64,000 bases of DNA from Pseudothermotoga sp. (GCA_025060105.1 JANXCS010000005.1:89137-153136); one strand, 5' to 3'. Positions 46,701 to 55,825 are shown, numbered from the stretch's first letter. Numbers and translations are program-made. The notes: a model not told the origin generated them from the sequence alone.

Positions 46701-47856
46701 CGTTCTCGATCCTGACCGCACCGATCTCTATGATCTCGTTGAACATAGGATGCAAGCCCGTCGTTTCAAGATCCACAACGATGTAACTGTTCGTCTTTAT
46801 ATCCACGTCATCGCCACTCAGAATCACTGGCTCCATATCGTTAACCAAATAGGCTTCCATACCAAAAATAGGCTTGATGCCGTGACTCTTGCAAACCTCA
46901 AAGAACTGCGGTATAGCTTGCACCACGCCATGATCTGTGAGTGCAATAGCCTTCCATCCCCACTTTGCAGCCGTTTTCACGTAATCTTCTATATCTAGAA
47001 CGCTGTCTAGATCGCTGAATTTGCTGTGTGCGTGTAATTCAACACGCTTTTCGCTGAATGTGTCCAATCTTTCGTGATTATCGGTCTTTTCAAAATCTTC
47101 AACATAGAGGATTGGTTCCCCGCTCTCATCGAATTTCAATGTCCCAGAGAACACAACGTGGTCTTTCTCTCGAATCGAGTTCAGCACTTTATCAACATTG
47201 CTGTTTGTGACAATGCATGCGAGTGAATCCACTTTGTCTGTTATATAAACCATCAGTGTTCTTTTCTTTCCCTCTCTCAGGTCCAGCTTGAAGACACTAC
47301 CTTCCACTTTTACCTTTCCAGATTCGGTCGGCAACTTTGAAGGAGTGAAAAACTTCGATTCTCTTTTCTTTTTTTTCGGTTTTTCCTCAACCACGAACAC
47401 AGGTTCTTCTATTTGTAGGTTCGGTTGTGCCACCTCTATCTCTATGGGTCGCTTCGAACCTGTCAGGCTTTCTATCTTTTTACTGACATCGGTGAGCTTA
47501 CCGTTGAGCCTTTCTTTCGCGAAATCTCCACTCACTCTCAACACTACTTTGTCTGGTAGTAGAACGACATCTTGAACGTAGGGAAAACTTCCGTTGAGTT
47601 CTTTCCTGATTTTTTCGAGTTCAATTCCAGTTTCCAAGAACTGCAGCACAACATACACACCCAACTCTTGAGAGAGTTTCTCACGCAAGATCTGCTCAGA
47701 AGGAAGATTCTTCTTATCTATTTTTAAAATCAATGTGTTTGTGATGGCATCGTAAATCACTTGAAGGATCTTACAAGATTCTTTCAAATTGATCCCCATC
47801 GATCTCGCGATCTGTTTCAGATCCATTCCAAGTTCTTCAATGAACAACCTCTTCAT
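43747..47856 (-). CDS. polC: DNA polymerase III alpha subunit PolC (with exonuclease domain)
   Basis: About 1369 aa, close to other thermotogal PolC. N-terminal domain, OB fold (about 195-260), a PHP region (ELHAHSKFSDLDS near 275, ALTDHGV), an inserted DnaQ-type exonuclease (YIVVDLETTGLHP near 355, 'VLVAHNANFDYRFL', 'HHRALDDAKV'), a zinc module (CKQCRYIEF...CPRCG near 850) and the catalytic core (PDIDLNFSGDYQDEAHKF near 895). This is the proofreading replicative polymerase. ATG 47856 overlaps the ruvC stop in an ATGA and has GAGG upstream. The longer frame to 47898 is within ruvC. Confidence 0.97.
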   Translation of the reverse strand: MKRLFIEELGMDLKQIARSMGINLKESCKILQVIYDAITNTLILKIDKKNLPSEQILREKLSQELGVYVVLQFLETGIELEKIRKELNGSFPYVQDVVLLPDKVVLRVSGDFAKERLNGKLTDVSKKIESLTGSKRPIEIEVAQPNLQIEEPVFVVEEKPKKKKRESKFFTPSKLPTESGKVKVEGSVFKLDLREGKKRTLMVYITDKVDSLACIVTNSNVDKVLNSIREKDHVVFSGTLKFDESGEPILYVEDFEKTDNHERLDTFSEKRVELHAHSKFSDLDSVLDIEDYVKTAAKWGWKAIALTDHGVVQAIPQFFEVCKSHGIKPIFGMEAYLVNDMEPVILSGDDVDIKTNSYIVVDLETTGLHPMFNEIIEIGAVRIENGEISDEFHTLVRPKEKLDSFTVQFTSITDEMLQDQPPLEEVLPKFLKFCEGSVLVAHNANFDYRFLRYHAKRICGVEWNLPVIDTLALAKRLVKLSSYNLEKLVSHFKIGSFKHHRALDDAKVTARVFLELLKILEERGIKSFKQIESVHKESLVTQSKPFHATILVQNKEGLKNLYKLVSNAHVKYFYSVPRIPKSELQTMRAGLLVGSACIAGELVQEILAGASDEEIEETASFYDFIEIMPLDLLSTNGELALTRERLKQIYRKLYEIGDKLKIPVVMTGDVHFLDPEDEKVRKVLMAPQNDTIQEQPRAYLRTTEEMIRSAMEILEDERKAYDVVVKNPVQIADSVEAIVPLERKLRTPKIEGAEEQIKQMTLQRAKEIYGDPLPEAVQKRLEKELNAIINHGYAVLYLIAKRMVDKSLSDGYVVGSRGSVGSSLVAYLLGITEVNPLPPHHYCKQCRYIEFDDSGHYGSGFDLPEKNCPRCGSMLDRNGQDIPFETFMGFEGDKAPDIDLNFSGDYQDEAHKFVEELFGKNYVYRAGTINTIASRTAYGFVKAYEEKLGRKVRKAEAERLAAAITGVKRTTGQHPGGLMIIPKEFEVYDFTPIQYPANTKEAKVFTTHFDYESIHDDLVKIDALGHDDPTFVKILKDLTGVDPMTIPMNDGKTLKIFSSLEPLGITPQDLDNRTDVGTLGIPEFGTQFVRGMLTETRPKTFADLVRISGLSHGTDVWLNNARDWIEQGKATLSDVIACRDDIMNYLIKMGMNASKAFKIMENVRKGKGLSEEDEKLMRELNVPEWYIESCKRIKYLFPKAHAAAYVSMAFRIAYFKVHYPLAFYAAFFTLKGEEFDIDAALHGPELIRKRLVELSTVSEKDVRDKAAETTLEVMLEMFARGFSFLPPNINKSHARLFLIENNKLRIPFNKLPNLGDNVAESIIRARKEKPFSSLEDILKRTKLNKAHLDVFKRYVELEGLPEKEQISLF

Positions 47857-48344
47857 CGGACGAACCTCCGTTCGAAATTCCCACAATGCGCATGACATAT
47901 GGCTATAGCCAGGGCATCGGCAGCATCGTCCGGCTTGGGCTTTTTTTTGAGCTCAAGCAACAATGCGACCCACTTTTGAATATCGGCTTTGGTTGCCCTT
48001 CCGTTACCGGTCACCGCTTTCTTAACCATATGTGGCGTGTACTCAAAGATGGGAAGATCGTACTCCACCACCGCCAGTAACGCCACACCACGTGCTTCTC
48101 CGACTGCGATGGCGGTGGTAACGTTTTTGTAAAAGAACAATCTCTCTATAGCCACCTCGTTCGGCGTATAGTTTCGAATGATATTTCTGATCTGATCGTA
48201 AAGGCTTTTCAATCTGACCTGGATTGGTTTATCTTTCTCTGTGAAGATGGCTCCATGAACGATGTGTCGAAGTGTATTTCCGGAGACTTCAATGACCCCG
48301 TAGCCAAGCGTCCCGAAACCCGGATCGAGTCCCAGTATTTTCAA
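47853..48344 (-). CDS. ruvC: Crossover junction endodeoxyribonuclease RuvC
   Basis: 163 aa from TTG 48344, which has GGGGTG well spaced upstream; GTG 48353 is also possible. Catalytic acids: ILGLDPGFGTLGYGVIEV (Asp), VAIERLFFYKN (Glu), and PKPDDAADALAIAICHAH (Asp pair). Resolves Holliday junctions with RuvAB. First gene of the polC string. Confidence 0.95.
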   Translation of the reverse strand: MKILGLDPGFGTLGYGVIEVSGNTLRHIVHGAIFTEKDKPIQVRLKSLYDQIRNIIRNYTPNEVAIERLFFYKNVTTAIAVGEARGVALLAVVEYDLPIFEYTPHMVKKAVTGNGRATKADIQKWVALLLELKKKPKPDDAADALAIAICHAHCGNFERRFVR

Positions 48345-48374
48345 AGGTGACACCCCAATCGGCAGGCAAAAGAA

Positions 48375-48380
48375 ATTATA
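48375..48380 (-). promoter_or_regulatory. -10 element upstream of ruvC-polC
   Basis: On the minus strand TAGATATAAT: a consensus TATAAT at 48380-48375, 31 bases before the ruvC start. The -35 region is not convincing. It is the best promoter for the long downstream string. Confidence 0.5.
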
Positions 48381-48410
48381 TCTACACGGGGGCGGTTGTG
48401 CTTTGCCCAG

Positions 48411-48438
48411 ATTTTAAAAATTGGAACATGATTCCAAC
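48411..48438 (-). terminator. Rho-independent terminator after lepA
   Basis: On the minus strand, 8 bases after the lepA stop: TTGGAA-TCATG-TTCCAA (48437-48421) followed by TTTTTAAAAT. A 6-base stem with a T-run; modest but canonical. Confidence 0.65.
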
Positions 48439-48445
48439 AGCTTTC

Positions 48446-50257
48446 TCATTTTTCTTCTTCGCCTATCCTCAGTATCGCGAGGAACGCTTCCTGAGGGATA
48501 TTCACCTGACCAATTTCTCTGAGCTTTTTCTTACCTTCCTTCTGCTTCTCTAAAAGCTTCATCTTTCTCGTAACATCTCCACCGTAGCACTTGGCGAGAA
48601 CATCTTTTCTGAAGGCTTTGATGTCCGCTCTCGCGATGATGCGTCCCTCAGCCTTTGCTTGTATCGGTATTTCGAACTGGTGTCTCGGAATGAGTTCTGA
48701 AAGTTTTTCTACCAATTTTTTTGCAACCGTATAGGCTTTGCTCTTGTGGACCAATGTAGAAAGAGCATCCACAGGTTCCCTGTTCACCAAAACGGTGATC
48801 TTAACGATTTGAGATTCTTCAAAACCAAGCATCTCATAATCCATGGAGGCATAGCCTCTACTCATGGCTTTCAATTTATCAAAAAAGTCCGTGATGATCT
48901 CCGCCAAAGGTGCTTTGAAATACAATATGACCCTGTTTTTACCAGAATTTTCAGTGTGTTGTAGCGTAGCTCTCCTTTCGTTTTGTAAGTGTGTCATGAT
49001 GCTTCCCATGTAATCTGTTGGTGTGATGATCGAAAGTCTCACGTATGGTTCGTAAACTTTTTCAATGAGATCTTCATCCGGGAACTTTGCCGGATCGTTG
49101 ACGACGATCGTTTGACCATTTCGAAGTAGTACCTTATATTCAACGTTCGGTGCCGTCATGATCACACTCATCTCGTATTCCCTTTCGAGCCTTTCTCTGA
49201 CAACGTCCATGTGAAGTAAGCCCAGAAAACCACATCTGAATCCAAAGCCGAGCGCTGGTGACGTGGTTGGTTCAAAAGTGAGGGCCCAATCGTTCAGTTT
49301 GAGCTTTTCAAGTGATTTTTTCAATTCTTCGTAGTATTCCGGCAGGCCTGGAAAAATGCTCGCGTAAACCATGGGTTTGACTTCACGATACCCAGGTAAA
49401 GGTTCAGCTGCAGGGTTTGAAGCATTCGTTATCGTATCTCCAACCTTGGCTTGCGAAACTTCTTTGATACCGGCGATCACATAACCAACCTCTCCAGGTC
49501 CCAACTTGTCTGTAGGAACCATGTCGGGGATGAACACACCTACCTCTTCGACTTCGTAGACCTGATTCGTCGACATGACCAAAATTTGATCTTTCTTCTT
49601 CATCGTGCCGTCGAAGATTCGAACGTAAACGATCACACCTCTGTATTTATCGTATTTAGCGTCGAATATCAAAGCTCTCAAGGGTTTATCTGGATCGCCT
49701 TTCGGAGGTCTCACCCGCTCTATGATCGCTCTCAAGACATCCTCGACGCCTTCACCGGTTTTTGCGCTCATCTTGAGTATTTCCTGCTTCGAAACGCCCA
49801 GTAGATCTATCAACTGTTGCGAACTTTCTTCGATGTTCGCGTTGGGGAGATCTATCTTGTTCAGTACTGGTATTATGTCGAGATCGTTCTCCACGGCGAG
49901 GTAACTGTGTGCCACCGTTTGTGCTTCTATACCTTGTGAAGCATCAACGATGAGTACGGCACCTTCACATGCGGCCATGCTTCTGCTCACTTCATAGGAG
50001 AAATCGACGTGCCCCGGTGTGTCGATGATGTTTATCTCGTAATCTTCACCATTGTAATTGTAGATCACTTTCACCGGTTGAGCCTTTATTGTGATACCAC
50101 GCTCTCTTTCGATATCCATCTGATCGAGGAACTGTTCGTGCATCTTTCGGGGATCCACCGTTTTGGTGATCTCCAGTATCCTATCGACAAAGGTTGTCTT
50201 ACCATGATCTATGTGTGCGATGGTACAAATGTTCCTTATGAATTTGGTGTCCTTCAA
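48446..50257 (-). CDS. lepA: Elongation factor 4 (LepA)
   Basis: 603 aa, normal. Translational GTPase: AHIDHGKTTFVDRILE, RERGITIKAQ, DTPGHVDFSYEVSRSMAACEGAVLIVDA, NKIDLPNA; LepA-specific C-terminal domain with 'ARADIKAFRKDVLAKCYGGDVTRKMKLLEKQKEGKKKL'. It remodels stalled ribosomes. TTG start with GGAGGTAGATAGG upstream; starts 2 bases after the P1-peptidase gene. Confidence 0.97.
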   Translation of the reverse strand: MKDTKFIRNICTIAHIDHGKTTFVDRILEITKTVDPRKMHEQFLDQMDIERERGITIKAQPVKVIYNYNGEDYEINIIDTPGHVDFSYEVSRSMAACEGAVLIVDASQGIEAQTVAHSYLAVENDLDIIPVLNKIDLPNANIEESSQQLIDLLGVSKQEILKMSAKTGEGVEDVLRAIIERVRPPKGDPDKPLRALIFDAKYDKYRGVIVYVRIFDGTMKKKDQILVMSTNQVYEVEEVGVFIPDMVPTDKLGPGEVGYVIAGIKEVSQAKVGDTITNASNPAAEPLPGYREVKPMVYASIFPGLPEYYEELKKSLEKLKLNDWALTFEPTTSPALGFGFRCGFLGLLHMDVVRERLEREYEMSVIMTAPNVEYKVLLRNGQTIVVNDPAKFPDEDLIEKVYEPYVRLSIITPTDYMGSIMTHLQNERRATLQHTENSGKNRVILYFKAPLAEIITDFFDKLKAMSRGYASMDYEMLGFEESQIVKITVLVNREPVDALSTLVHKSKAYTVAKKLVEKLSELIPRHQFEIPIQAKAEGRIIARADIKAFRKDVLAKCYGGDVTRKMKLLEKQKEGKKKLREIGQVNIPQEAFLAILRIGEEEK

Positions 50258-50259
50258 AC

Positions 50260-51246
50260 CTATCTACCTCCATTTAAAACCCAGTCGATCGGCATCGCTT
50301 CCACTCTACCACAAAAACCTTCAACTGTCTCAGCACAAAAGAGTGCATCACAGATCGCTTCGTAAACACTTTCCACAGCTGCTCTGAAAAGTTCATCGAA
50401 GAGTTCTCTACTATCATCGATGCGACCGACTGTCGTCGAGAAGGCTATGCACACATCGCCACTTCCATGATGGCCCGCAGAACCGAGCATACCCAATGCC
50501 AGAAAAGAATGTCTCGCGACACGTTTGAGCTGTCTGGAATCCAGAGGGACGTCAGTTGCCAGAATTATTATGATAGAACCTTCCTCTTTTCTCGTCACAC
50601 CCGATTTGACGTACTCAAAAGCCCTTTTTCCTAAAATTGTAAGATCTTCGAAGGCGCCAAAGTTCGCTAGCACCAGTGCCCCAAGAACATTACCGCTTTT
50701 GAGTTTCCTCGAGGCGCTACCTATCCCACCTTTGAAACCGAAACAAACCATCCCGGTCCCAGCACCGACCGAGCCCAATTCGAATTTGTCGTTCGCCTTC
50801 TCATAAGCCTCGATCACGTGGAACGATTTCACCGCGTTGTAGAGTATGTCATTCAAAAAACCATCATTGCACTCACCTATCACTGGATTCAACGTTCTGA
50901 ATTTCTTTTTTCTGGCTGCCAATTCTACGATACCTTGGAACGCGTATCCAACGCTGAGCGTGTTGGTGAGCACGATGGGGGTTTCTATCTGTCCAAGCTC
51001 GTTTATTTGCATCAGGCCGATCGATTTTCCAAAACCATTGAGAACGGCACAAGCTGCACTCAAAGGTTTTTCAAAAATATCTTCACTGGGTGACACCACG
51101 GTCACACCCGTGCGGACGATGGTCGGTTCATCGAAAACGAGTGTTACATGTCCAACGCGCACACCAGGAACATCACTCAGGAGGTTTTTTTCTCCCGGTG
51201 ACAGCCTACCGAAAGACAAACCAACTTCCCTGAAACGCGTTCGCAA
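50260..51246 (-). CDS. P1 family peptidase (DmpA / L-aminopeptidase-like)
   Basis: 328 aa. N-terminal nucleophile hydrolase that self-cleaves: 'NLLSDVPGVRVGHVTL' near the start, 'AACAVLNGFGKSIGL', 'TNTLSVGYAFQGIVE', and GSVGAGTGMVCFGFKGGIGSASRK ahead of the LGALVLANFG region typical of the processing site. Substrates may be N-terminal amino acids or beta-peptides. TTG 51246 with GGAGGATG upstream. Diverges from ogt across 51 bases. Confidence 0.9.
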   Translation of the reverse strand: MRTRFREVGLSFGRLSPGEKNLLSDVPGVRVGHVTLVFDEPTIVRTGVTVVSPSEDIFEKPLSAACAVLNGFGKSIGLMQINELGQIETPIVLTNTLSVGYAFQGIVELAARKKKFRTLNPVIGECNDGFLNDILYNAVKSFHVIEAYEKANDKFELGSVGAGTGMVCFGFKGGIGSASRKLKSGNVLGALVLANFGAFEDLTILGKRAFEYVKSGVTRKEEGSIIIILATDVPLDSRQLKRVARHSFLALGMLGSAGHHGSGDVCIAFSTTVGRIDDSRELFDELFRAAVESVYEAICDALFCAETVEGFCGRVEAMPIDWVLNGGR

Positions 51247-51268
51247 GATCGTTCATCCTCCTGCGTGA

Positions 51269-51275
51269 TATTATA
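51269..51275. promoter_or_regulatory. Overlapping divergent -10 elements
   Basis: TATTAT on plus (51269-51274) and TATAAT on minus (51275-51270) lie on the same DNA between the P1-peptidase and ogt genes, which start 51 bases apart. Expression of the two may be mutually exclusive or jointly controlled. Confidence 0.45.
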
Positions 51276-51297
51276 AATTTGCTTGGGAGGTAAAGGT

Positions 51298-51747
51298 ATG
51301 GAACGATTCGTCTTTGAGTCGCCTTTTGGACCCATTTGCGTGCATGTGCAGAGCGGACAAGTTCTTCAGATAGATCTTGGAAAGAAGTGTGAGGTGAGCA
51401 CTCAACCAGAACCTGAAATAGTGCGACAGCTTGAGGAATATTTCTCAAGGAAGAGAACTCAACTCGATTTTCCTGTGAGAGTCGTCGGGACCGAATTTCA
51501 GTTGCGTGTTTGGCATGCTTTGAGGGACATACCATACGGTTCTACCTTGAGCTACGGTGAACTTGCGAAGCGATTGCATACCTCGGCGAGAGCGGTTGGC
51601 CAAGCGTTGAAGAAAAATCCGTTGGCCATATATTTCCCGTGCCACAGGGTGGTCGCGAAAGGTTCACTCGGAGGATTCAGTTCGGGGCTTGAGTGGAAGC
51701 AGCGTCTGCTTGCCCTCGAGCGTGGTGAAAGATGCGCCCAAAGTTGA
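51298..51747 (+). CDS. ogt: Methylated-DNA-protein-cysteine methyltransferase
   Basis: 149 aa. Suicide repair protein that removes O6-methylguanine: 'EFQLRVWHALRDIPYGSTLSYGELAKRLHTSARAVGQALKKNP' (HTH), the acceptor Cys in YFPCHRVV near residue 115, then GGFSSGLEWKQRLL. ATG 51298 follows GGGAGGTAAAGGT. Its 3' end overlaps the PBP gene by 16 bases. Confidence 0.95.
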   Translation: MERFVFESPFGPICVHVQSGQVLQIDLGKKCEVSTQPEPEIVRQLEEYFSRKRTQLDFPVRVVGTEFQLRVWHALRDIPYGSTLSYGELAKRLHTSARAVGQALKKNPLAIYFPCHRVVAKGSLGGFSSGLEWKQRLLALERGERCAQS

Positions 51748-53654
51748 TAGGTTTTTTGTGTGGTTTTCTCGTCACCATAGTTCTGCTTTCTTTCCTCTAT
51801 ATTGAAATCACAAAAGATCTTCCCACACCGGAGTCACTGTTACCCACCGGGCTCATCTTGTTGTATTCCGATGGAACTACCATGTCTTTGCCAAGGTCCT
51901 TCTGGGTCAAACTCGAAGATGTCCCACCTTACTTCTTGAACGCACTACTCGCTTCTGAAGATAAACGGTTCTATCTACATCCCGGTGTCGATCCAATCGG
52001 GATCGCGAGGGCCATCGTGAGGAACATCAGCACGATGTCGATCAACGAAGGTGGTAGCACGATCACTCAGCAGCTCGCGCGCACCTTGTATCTGACACCC
52101 AAGGTGACGTGGGAAAGAAAAATAAAAGAGATGTTCATTGCACTCTGGCTCGAAAGACACAGAACAAAAGAGGAGATCCTCCAGATGTACATCAACTCCG
52201 TCTACATGGGAAATGGACTTTATGGATTTGCCAGCGCTTCGAAATACTATTTCGGTAAAGATCTCAGCGAACTCAGCCTCAGCGAAGCAGTTTTGTTGAT
52301 CGGTGTGGTGAGATCTCCTGAAAATTTCAATCCACTCAAAAATTGGCAGGTCTCAAAAAAGAAGGCTATAACCGTTCTCAGGGCGATGCTGAGAGAAGGT
52401 TATCTGGATAGAGAAGTTTATCAACAGAATTTTGAACAACTCGAACGGCTCAACTACACACGTAGTTTCAAGGTCGATTTCGATGAGGAAGTTTTCTGGC
52501 GAGTCGTCAGGGAATTGAAACAACTCGGCTACGGTTTGGACGAATTGAGGCAAGGTTATAAGATTTACACCACTTTGGACAGAAAACTTTCTCAAGCTGC
52601 GATGAGTTTACCGCGCAACACAGTGGCCGAAGCGATCGACCCTACCAGTGGAGCCATTTTGCTCTACAAGGGAGTGGGGTTGACTTACCCAGAAGGTAGT
52701 AGATTGCTTGGTTCGGCGATAAAGCCTCTTTACTATTATCTTGCGATCTTGGAAGGTTGGTCGATCGACAGTGAGCTAGTTGATCTACCACTGAAGATCG
52801 GTGACTGGACCCCAGAAAATTTCGATAAGCGTTATCGTGGAGTCGTCACTATGAGGCAAGCACTGATCGACTCCCTCAACATACCCTCAGTGAACTTGTT
52901 CATGCAACTTGGAAGGGAAAAAGTTGTAGACTTTTTGAAAAATGATTTGAAAATCGCGGGCTTTTACCCCGAAGATATGACGATCGCGCTCGGAACACTC
53001 GAAACGGCACCTGAGGAGGTTTTGAAAGCTTACGCCTCCATTTTCAACGGAGGCGTCGTTCTACAGCCGTTCATCGTCAAACGCATTGAAGATGCGAACG
53101 GCAGAGTCATTTACGAATCGGTTCCGAAGGTGATCAACATCGTTAAAGCAAGGAAGACCAGTACTATGGAAGCGTCCGCGGTGTTACTCGAAGTGATGCG
53201 GCAAGTTGTTGAACGTGGCACGGGTGTGCGTGCGAGGCAAAAATTACCAGTTGCAGGTAAAACTGGAACTTCTCTGAAGACGGCTTGGTTCATCGGGGGT
53301 GATCAAGGATTCATCATGGCGGTGGCTGTGGATGGTGAGAATCTGACTGGAGGGGTCCACGCCGCACCCGTATGGTCACAGTTACTAGCGAAATACAACT
53401 ACAGTGGGAAGATGCCGAACTGGAAGATTCAGTCTACTTTCTCTACCAAAACCACGACGCCTTCTCTCACACTCGATGTGGATAGAGTCATACGTTGGTT
53501 GGAAGAAAAGAATTTGGATATAGAAACGTTGTCAGATCTTGCATCAAGAATGGACAGCCGAACTTTACTCGATTTTCTGAGCAGTATCAATGAAAGATCT
53601 CCACAACTCGCTAAAGAGTTGTGGGAGAGAATCAAACAGAAACGTGTTTGGTGA
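51732..53654 (+). CDS. Bifunctional penicillin-binding protein, class A (PBP1A-like)
   Basis: 640 aa, compact. N-terminal membrane anchor (IGFLCGFLVTIVLLSFLYI). Glycosyltransferase 51 domain (about 50-230) with ASEDKRFYLHPGVDPIGIARA (catalytic Glu near 76), GGSTITQQLART and 'HRTKEEILQMYINSVYMGNG'. Transpeptidase domain (about 290-560) with SAIK (near 328), the SLN motif in ALIDSLNIPSV, and GKTGTS (near 509). It polymerises and crosslinks peptidoglycan outside the membrane. Followed 56 bases later by an RND exporter. Confidence 0.93.
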   Translation: MRPKLIGFLCGFLVTIVLLSFLYIEITKDLPTPESLLPTGLILLYSDGTTMSLPRSFWVKLEDVPPYFLNALLASEDKRFYLHPGVDPIGIARAIVRNISTMSINEGGSTITQQLARTLYLTPKVTWERKIKEMFIALWLERHRTKEEILQMYINSVYMGNGLYGFASASKYYFGKDLSELSLSEAVLLIGVVRSPENFNPLKNWQVSKKKAITVLRAMLREGYLDREVYQQNFEQLERLNYTRSFKVDFDEEVFWRVVRELKQLGYGLDELRQGYKIYTTLDRKLSQAAMSLPRNTVAEAIDPTSGAILLYKGVGLTYPEGSRLLGSAIKPLYYYLAILEGWSIDSELVDLPLKIGDWTPENFDKRYRGVVTMRQALIDSLNIPSVNLFMQLGREKVVDFLKNDLKIAGFYPEDMTIALGTLETAPEEVLKAYASIFNGGVVLQPFIVKRIEDANGRVIYESVPKVINIVKARKTSTMEASAVLLEVMRQVVERGTGVRARQKLPVAGKTGTSLKTAWFIGGDQGFIMAVAVDGENLTGGVHAAPVWSQLLAKYNYSGKMPNWKIQSTFSTKTTTPSLTLDVDRVIRWLEEKNLDIETLSDLASRMDSRTLLDFLSSINERSPQLAKELWERIKQKRVW

Positions 53655-53698
53655 AATACAATTCGAACTGATGAAACAAAAAGTCAACTTGGCAGAAC

Positions 53699-53704
53699 TA
53701 GAAT
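53699..53704 (+). promoter_or_regulatory. -10-like element for a possibly leaderless RND gene
   Basis: TAGAAT ends 6 bases before the GTG at 53711, so a transcript from it would start at or next to that codon. The GTG has no Shine-Dalgarno. No clear -35 is seen; read-through from the PBP gene is an alternative. Confidence 0.35.
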
Positions 53705-53710
53705 AATTCT

Positions 53711-55750
53711 GTGTGGCTAAAAAGATATAGATTCACAGTATTTTTCTTAATGATTTGTAGCATCTTCATCTTTGTGATCTATTCCAAGGCGCGTGTGAAC
53801 GCCAGTTATTTCGTTTTCCTTCCAGGTTATAAACCCAACGTTGGTATCGAACGAATAGACAACGAAGAATTGAGATCCTTCTTCAAGATCGCTCAGAAAT
53901 TTGACGATGGCTCCCAGTTCGTCGTCGTTTTGCACGATCCAGATGGCTTTTTCTCATCCGGCACGTTGCTCAAAGTTGTGGAATTTCAAAATGAACTTTC
54001 CAAAATCTCATGCGTCAAAAATGTGCTCAGCATCGTCAATTACGCTTTCAAAAAACCGTATTTCGATGGTTCCACACTCGACAGGGAAATTTTGAAGGAT
54101 CCAGAGGCCAACTCTTTCATCTCGAAAGACGGTGAATATCTTTTACTTCACTGTACATTGAATAGAAATTGTGACGAGGATAGAGCTTTGCAAGAAGTAC
54201 GCCAGTTGATCAAAAATTATCAAGATCTGCGAGGCCTTTTGTTCGGTCAAATCGTCATAAATAGAGAATTGTTTCGTGAAATCGTTCATCAAGTGTTCGT
54301 CTATCCTGCCATAATCTTTTTGGTGATCCTTTCGATTTTCTATTTGCAAACACGCTCGCTGAAAGCCAGTTTAGTCTCCCTGTTGGTCCCAGTCCTTGCG
54401 AACCTAATCGTTTATGGTTTGACCACGCTGATGGGTATGGAACTCAACACGATGACCGTCATGTGCGTGAGCTTTTTGATCGTCATTGGTTCGGCTTACG
54501 GCCTACACTTTTACAACGGTGTTGTTAGATTCGGTGATCGCGTACGTAAAGAGATGTTCAGACCGATCTTTTTTTCCATGTTCACAACTGCGATAGGTTT
54601 TCTATCGTTTTTGTTCGTCGAGATAACGGCTTTCAGACAACTTGGATTGATGGTCTCATCCGGTCTTGCCTTAGTTTTCCTTATCCTTTTCACCTCAGGT
54701 TATGAATTGCTCTGTGACGAGAGAAAGGTTCGAAGGGAAACAGTACTGTTGAGAATCAGAAGTGAAAGGGTCGGTCGCGCCCTGTTGATAATTTCTCTCG
54801 TGCTCGTTGCTCTCACTTTTGCACTTTTGCCCGAAATAGACGTAGGTATGGATCAAGCATCTTATTTTTCCAAGGATAGTCAAGTAGCCCGCGCGTTGAG
54901 AATTCTCACCGAGGAGTTCTCTTACAGGGAACCAGTGTACATCATGATAGAGAAAGATGCACTCTTCACAGTTAAAGATTCGGAGATCATAAGAAGCATT
55001 TTGAGGGATTTGAGCGATCTTGACGAAGTTTCTTCGGTCCAATTCCCAGCCACATACCCGATACCGACCTTGGTGATGCTTTCAAGATTTCAACCGGTCA
55101 TCAATCACTTTGTCGCGGACGGGAGAACGATTAGAATCGTTTTGAACATAACTGAGGAGGCTTACAGAAAGGCTGGAAGGTTGAAGCACAAATTGTTAGA
55201 AATCGTTCAAAAATATCCATACAAATTCACAATCGCGAGTGCCGCTTTTGTGGTTGATCAAATCAACTCGCAGATCATCGAGAGTCAAATCCAAAGTCTC
55301 ACACTTTCTTTGTTGCTGATTTTCGGTTCTGTTTTGTTCGCTTTCAAAGATCTATCCTTATCGTTAACGATCGTGGTGCCTGTGCTCCTCACCGCTTTGA
55401 TGAACTTCTTCTTCATGGCTTTGTTGAAGTTGAGATTGGACGTGGCCACCTCCATCGTTGCAAGCATTCTCGTTGGTTTGGTCGTAGACTATTCAATTCA
55501 TCTGGCTCATGACATGAGGAGAACGAAAGACGTGTTTGTCTCGATAGAGAACGTATCGATGCCCATACTCGCCAACGGTCTCGGTCTGATCGGAGGTTTC
55601 TTCGTCTTGACTTTCTCAAGGCTTGCCCTCTTCAAGAATGTCTCACTGCTACTGATACTCGGTATCAGTTTTGGCGTTCTGTTCACACTCTTTTCTCAAC
55701 CTCTGTTGATAAAAAAATTTGCCAACAAAATTCCAAAACAAAAAAAGTGA
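53711..55750 (+). CDS. RND/MMPL-superfamily exporter
   Basis: 679 aa. Twelve membrane helices in two halves, each with a large extracytoplasmic loop after helix 1 (about 30-195 and 375-510). Repeated RND features: 'SFLIVIGSAYGLHFYNGVVR' and 'SILVGLVVDYSIHLAHDMRR', the second with the acidic helix-4 residue used for ion coupling. Half-size RND proteins of this type often move lipids or hopanoids; the substrate here is unknown. In-frame stop at 53699 fixes GTG 53711 as the earliest start, without a ribosome binding site. Confidence 0.9.
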   Translation: MWLKRYRFTVFFLMICSIFIFVIYSKARVNASYFVFLPGYKPNVGIERIDNEELRSFFKIAQKFDDGSQFVVVLHDPDGFFSSGTLLKVVEFQNELSKISCVKNVLSIVNYAFKKPYFDGSTLDREILKDPEANSFISKDGEYLLLHCTLNRNCDEDRALQEVRQLIKNYQDLRGLLFGQIVINRELFREIVHQVFVYPAIIFLVILSIFYLQTRSLKASLVSLLVPVLANLIVYGLTTLMGMELNTMTVMCVSFLIVIGSAYGLHFYNGVVRFGDRVRKEMFRPIFFSMFTTAIGFLSFLFVEITAFRQLGLMVSSGLALVFLILFTSGYELLCDERKVRRETVLLRIRSERVGRALLIISLVLVALTFALLPEIDVGMDQASYFSKDSQVARALRILTEEFSYREPVYIMIEKDALFTVKDSEIIRSILRDLSDLDEVSSVQFPATYPIPTLVMLSRFQPVINHFVADGRTIRIVLNITEEAYRKAGRLKHKLLEIVQKYPYKFTIASAAFVVDQINSQIIESQIQSLTLSLLLIFGSVLFAFKDLSLSLTIVVPVLLTALMNFFFMALLKLRLDVATSIVASILVGLVVDYSIHLAHDMRRTKDVFVSIENVSMPILANGLGLIGGFFVLTFSRLALFKNVSLLLILGISFGVLFTLFSQPLLIKKFANKIPKQKK

Positions 55751-55825
55751 ATGCTCGATGAAATCGAAGATCACCCCCGGCGATGATCAAGCTCTGTGTT
55801 TGATCCATCCTTTCGCCCGAAAAAG

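Noticed and set aside
47857..47898. Longer PolC start at 47898
   Set aside because: It lies inside ruvC in another frame; ATG 47856 has a ribosome binding site and an ATGA overlap with the ruvC stop.
55788..55808. GATCAA...TTTGATC inverted repeat considered as an FNR/CRP-type site
   Set aside because: The half-sites face the opposite way to FNR (TTGAT-N4-ATCAA) and the spacer is 8; no support for an operator.
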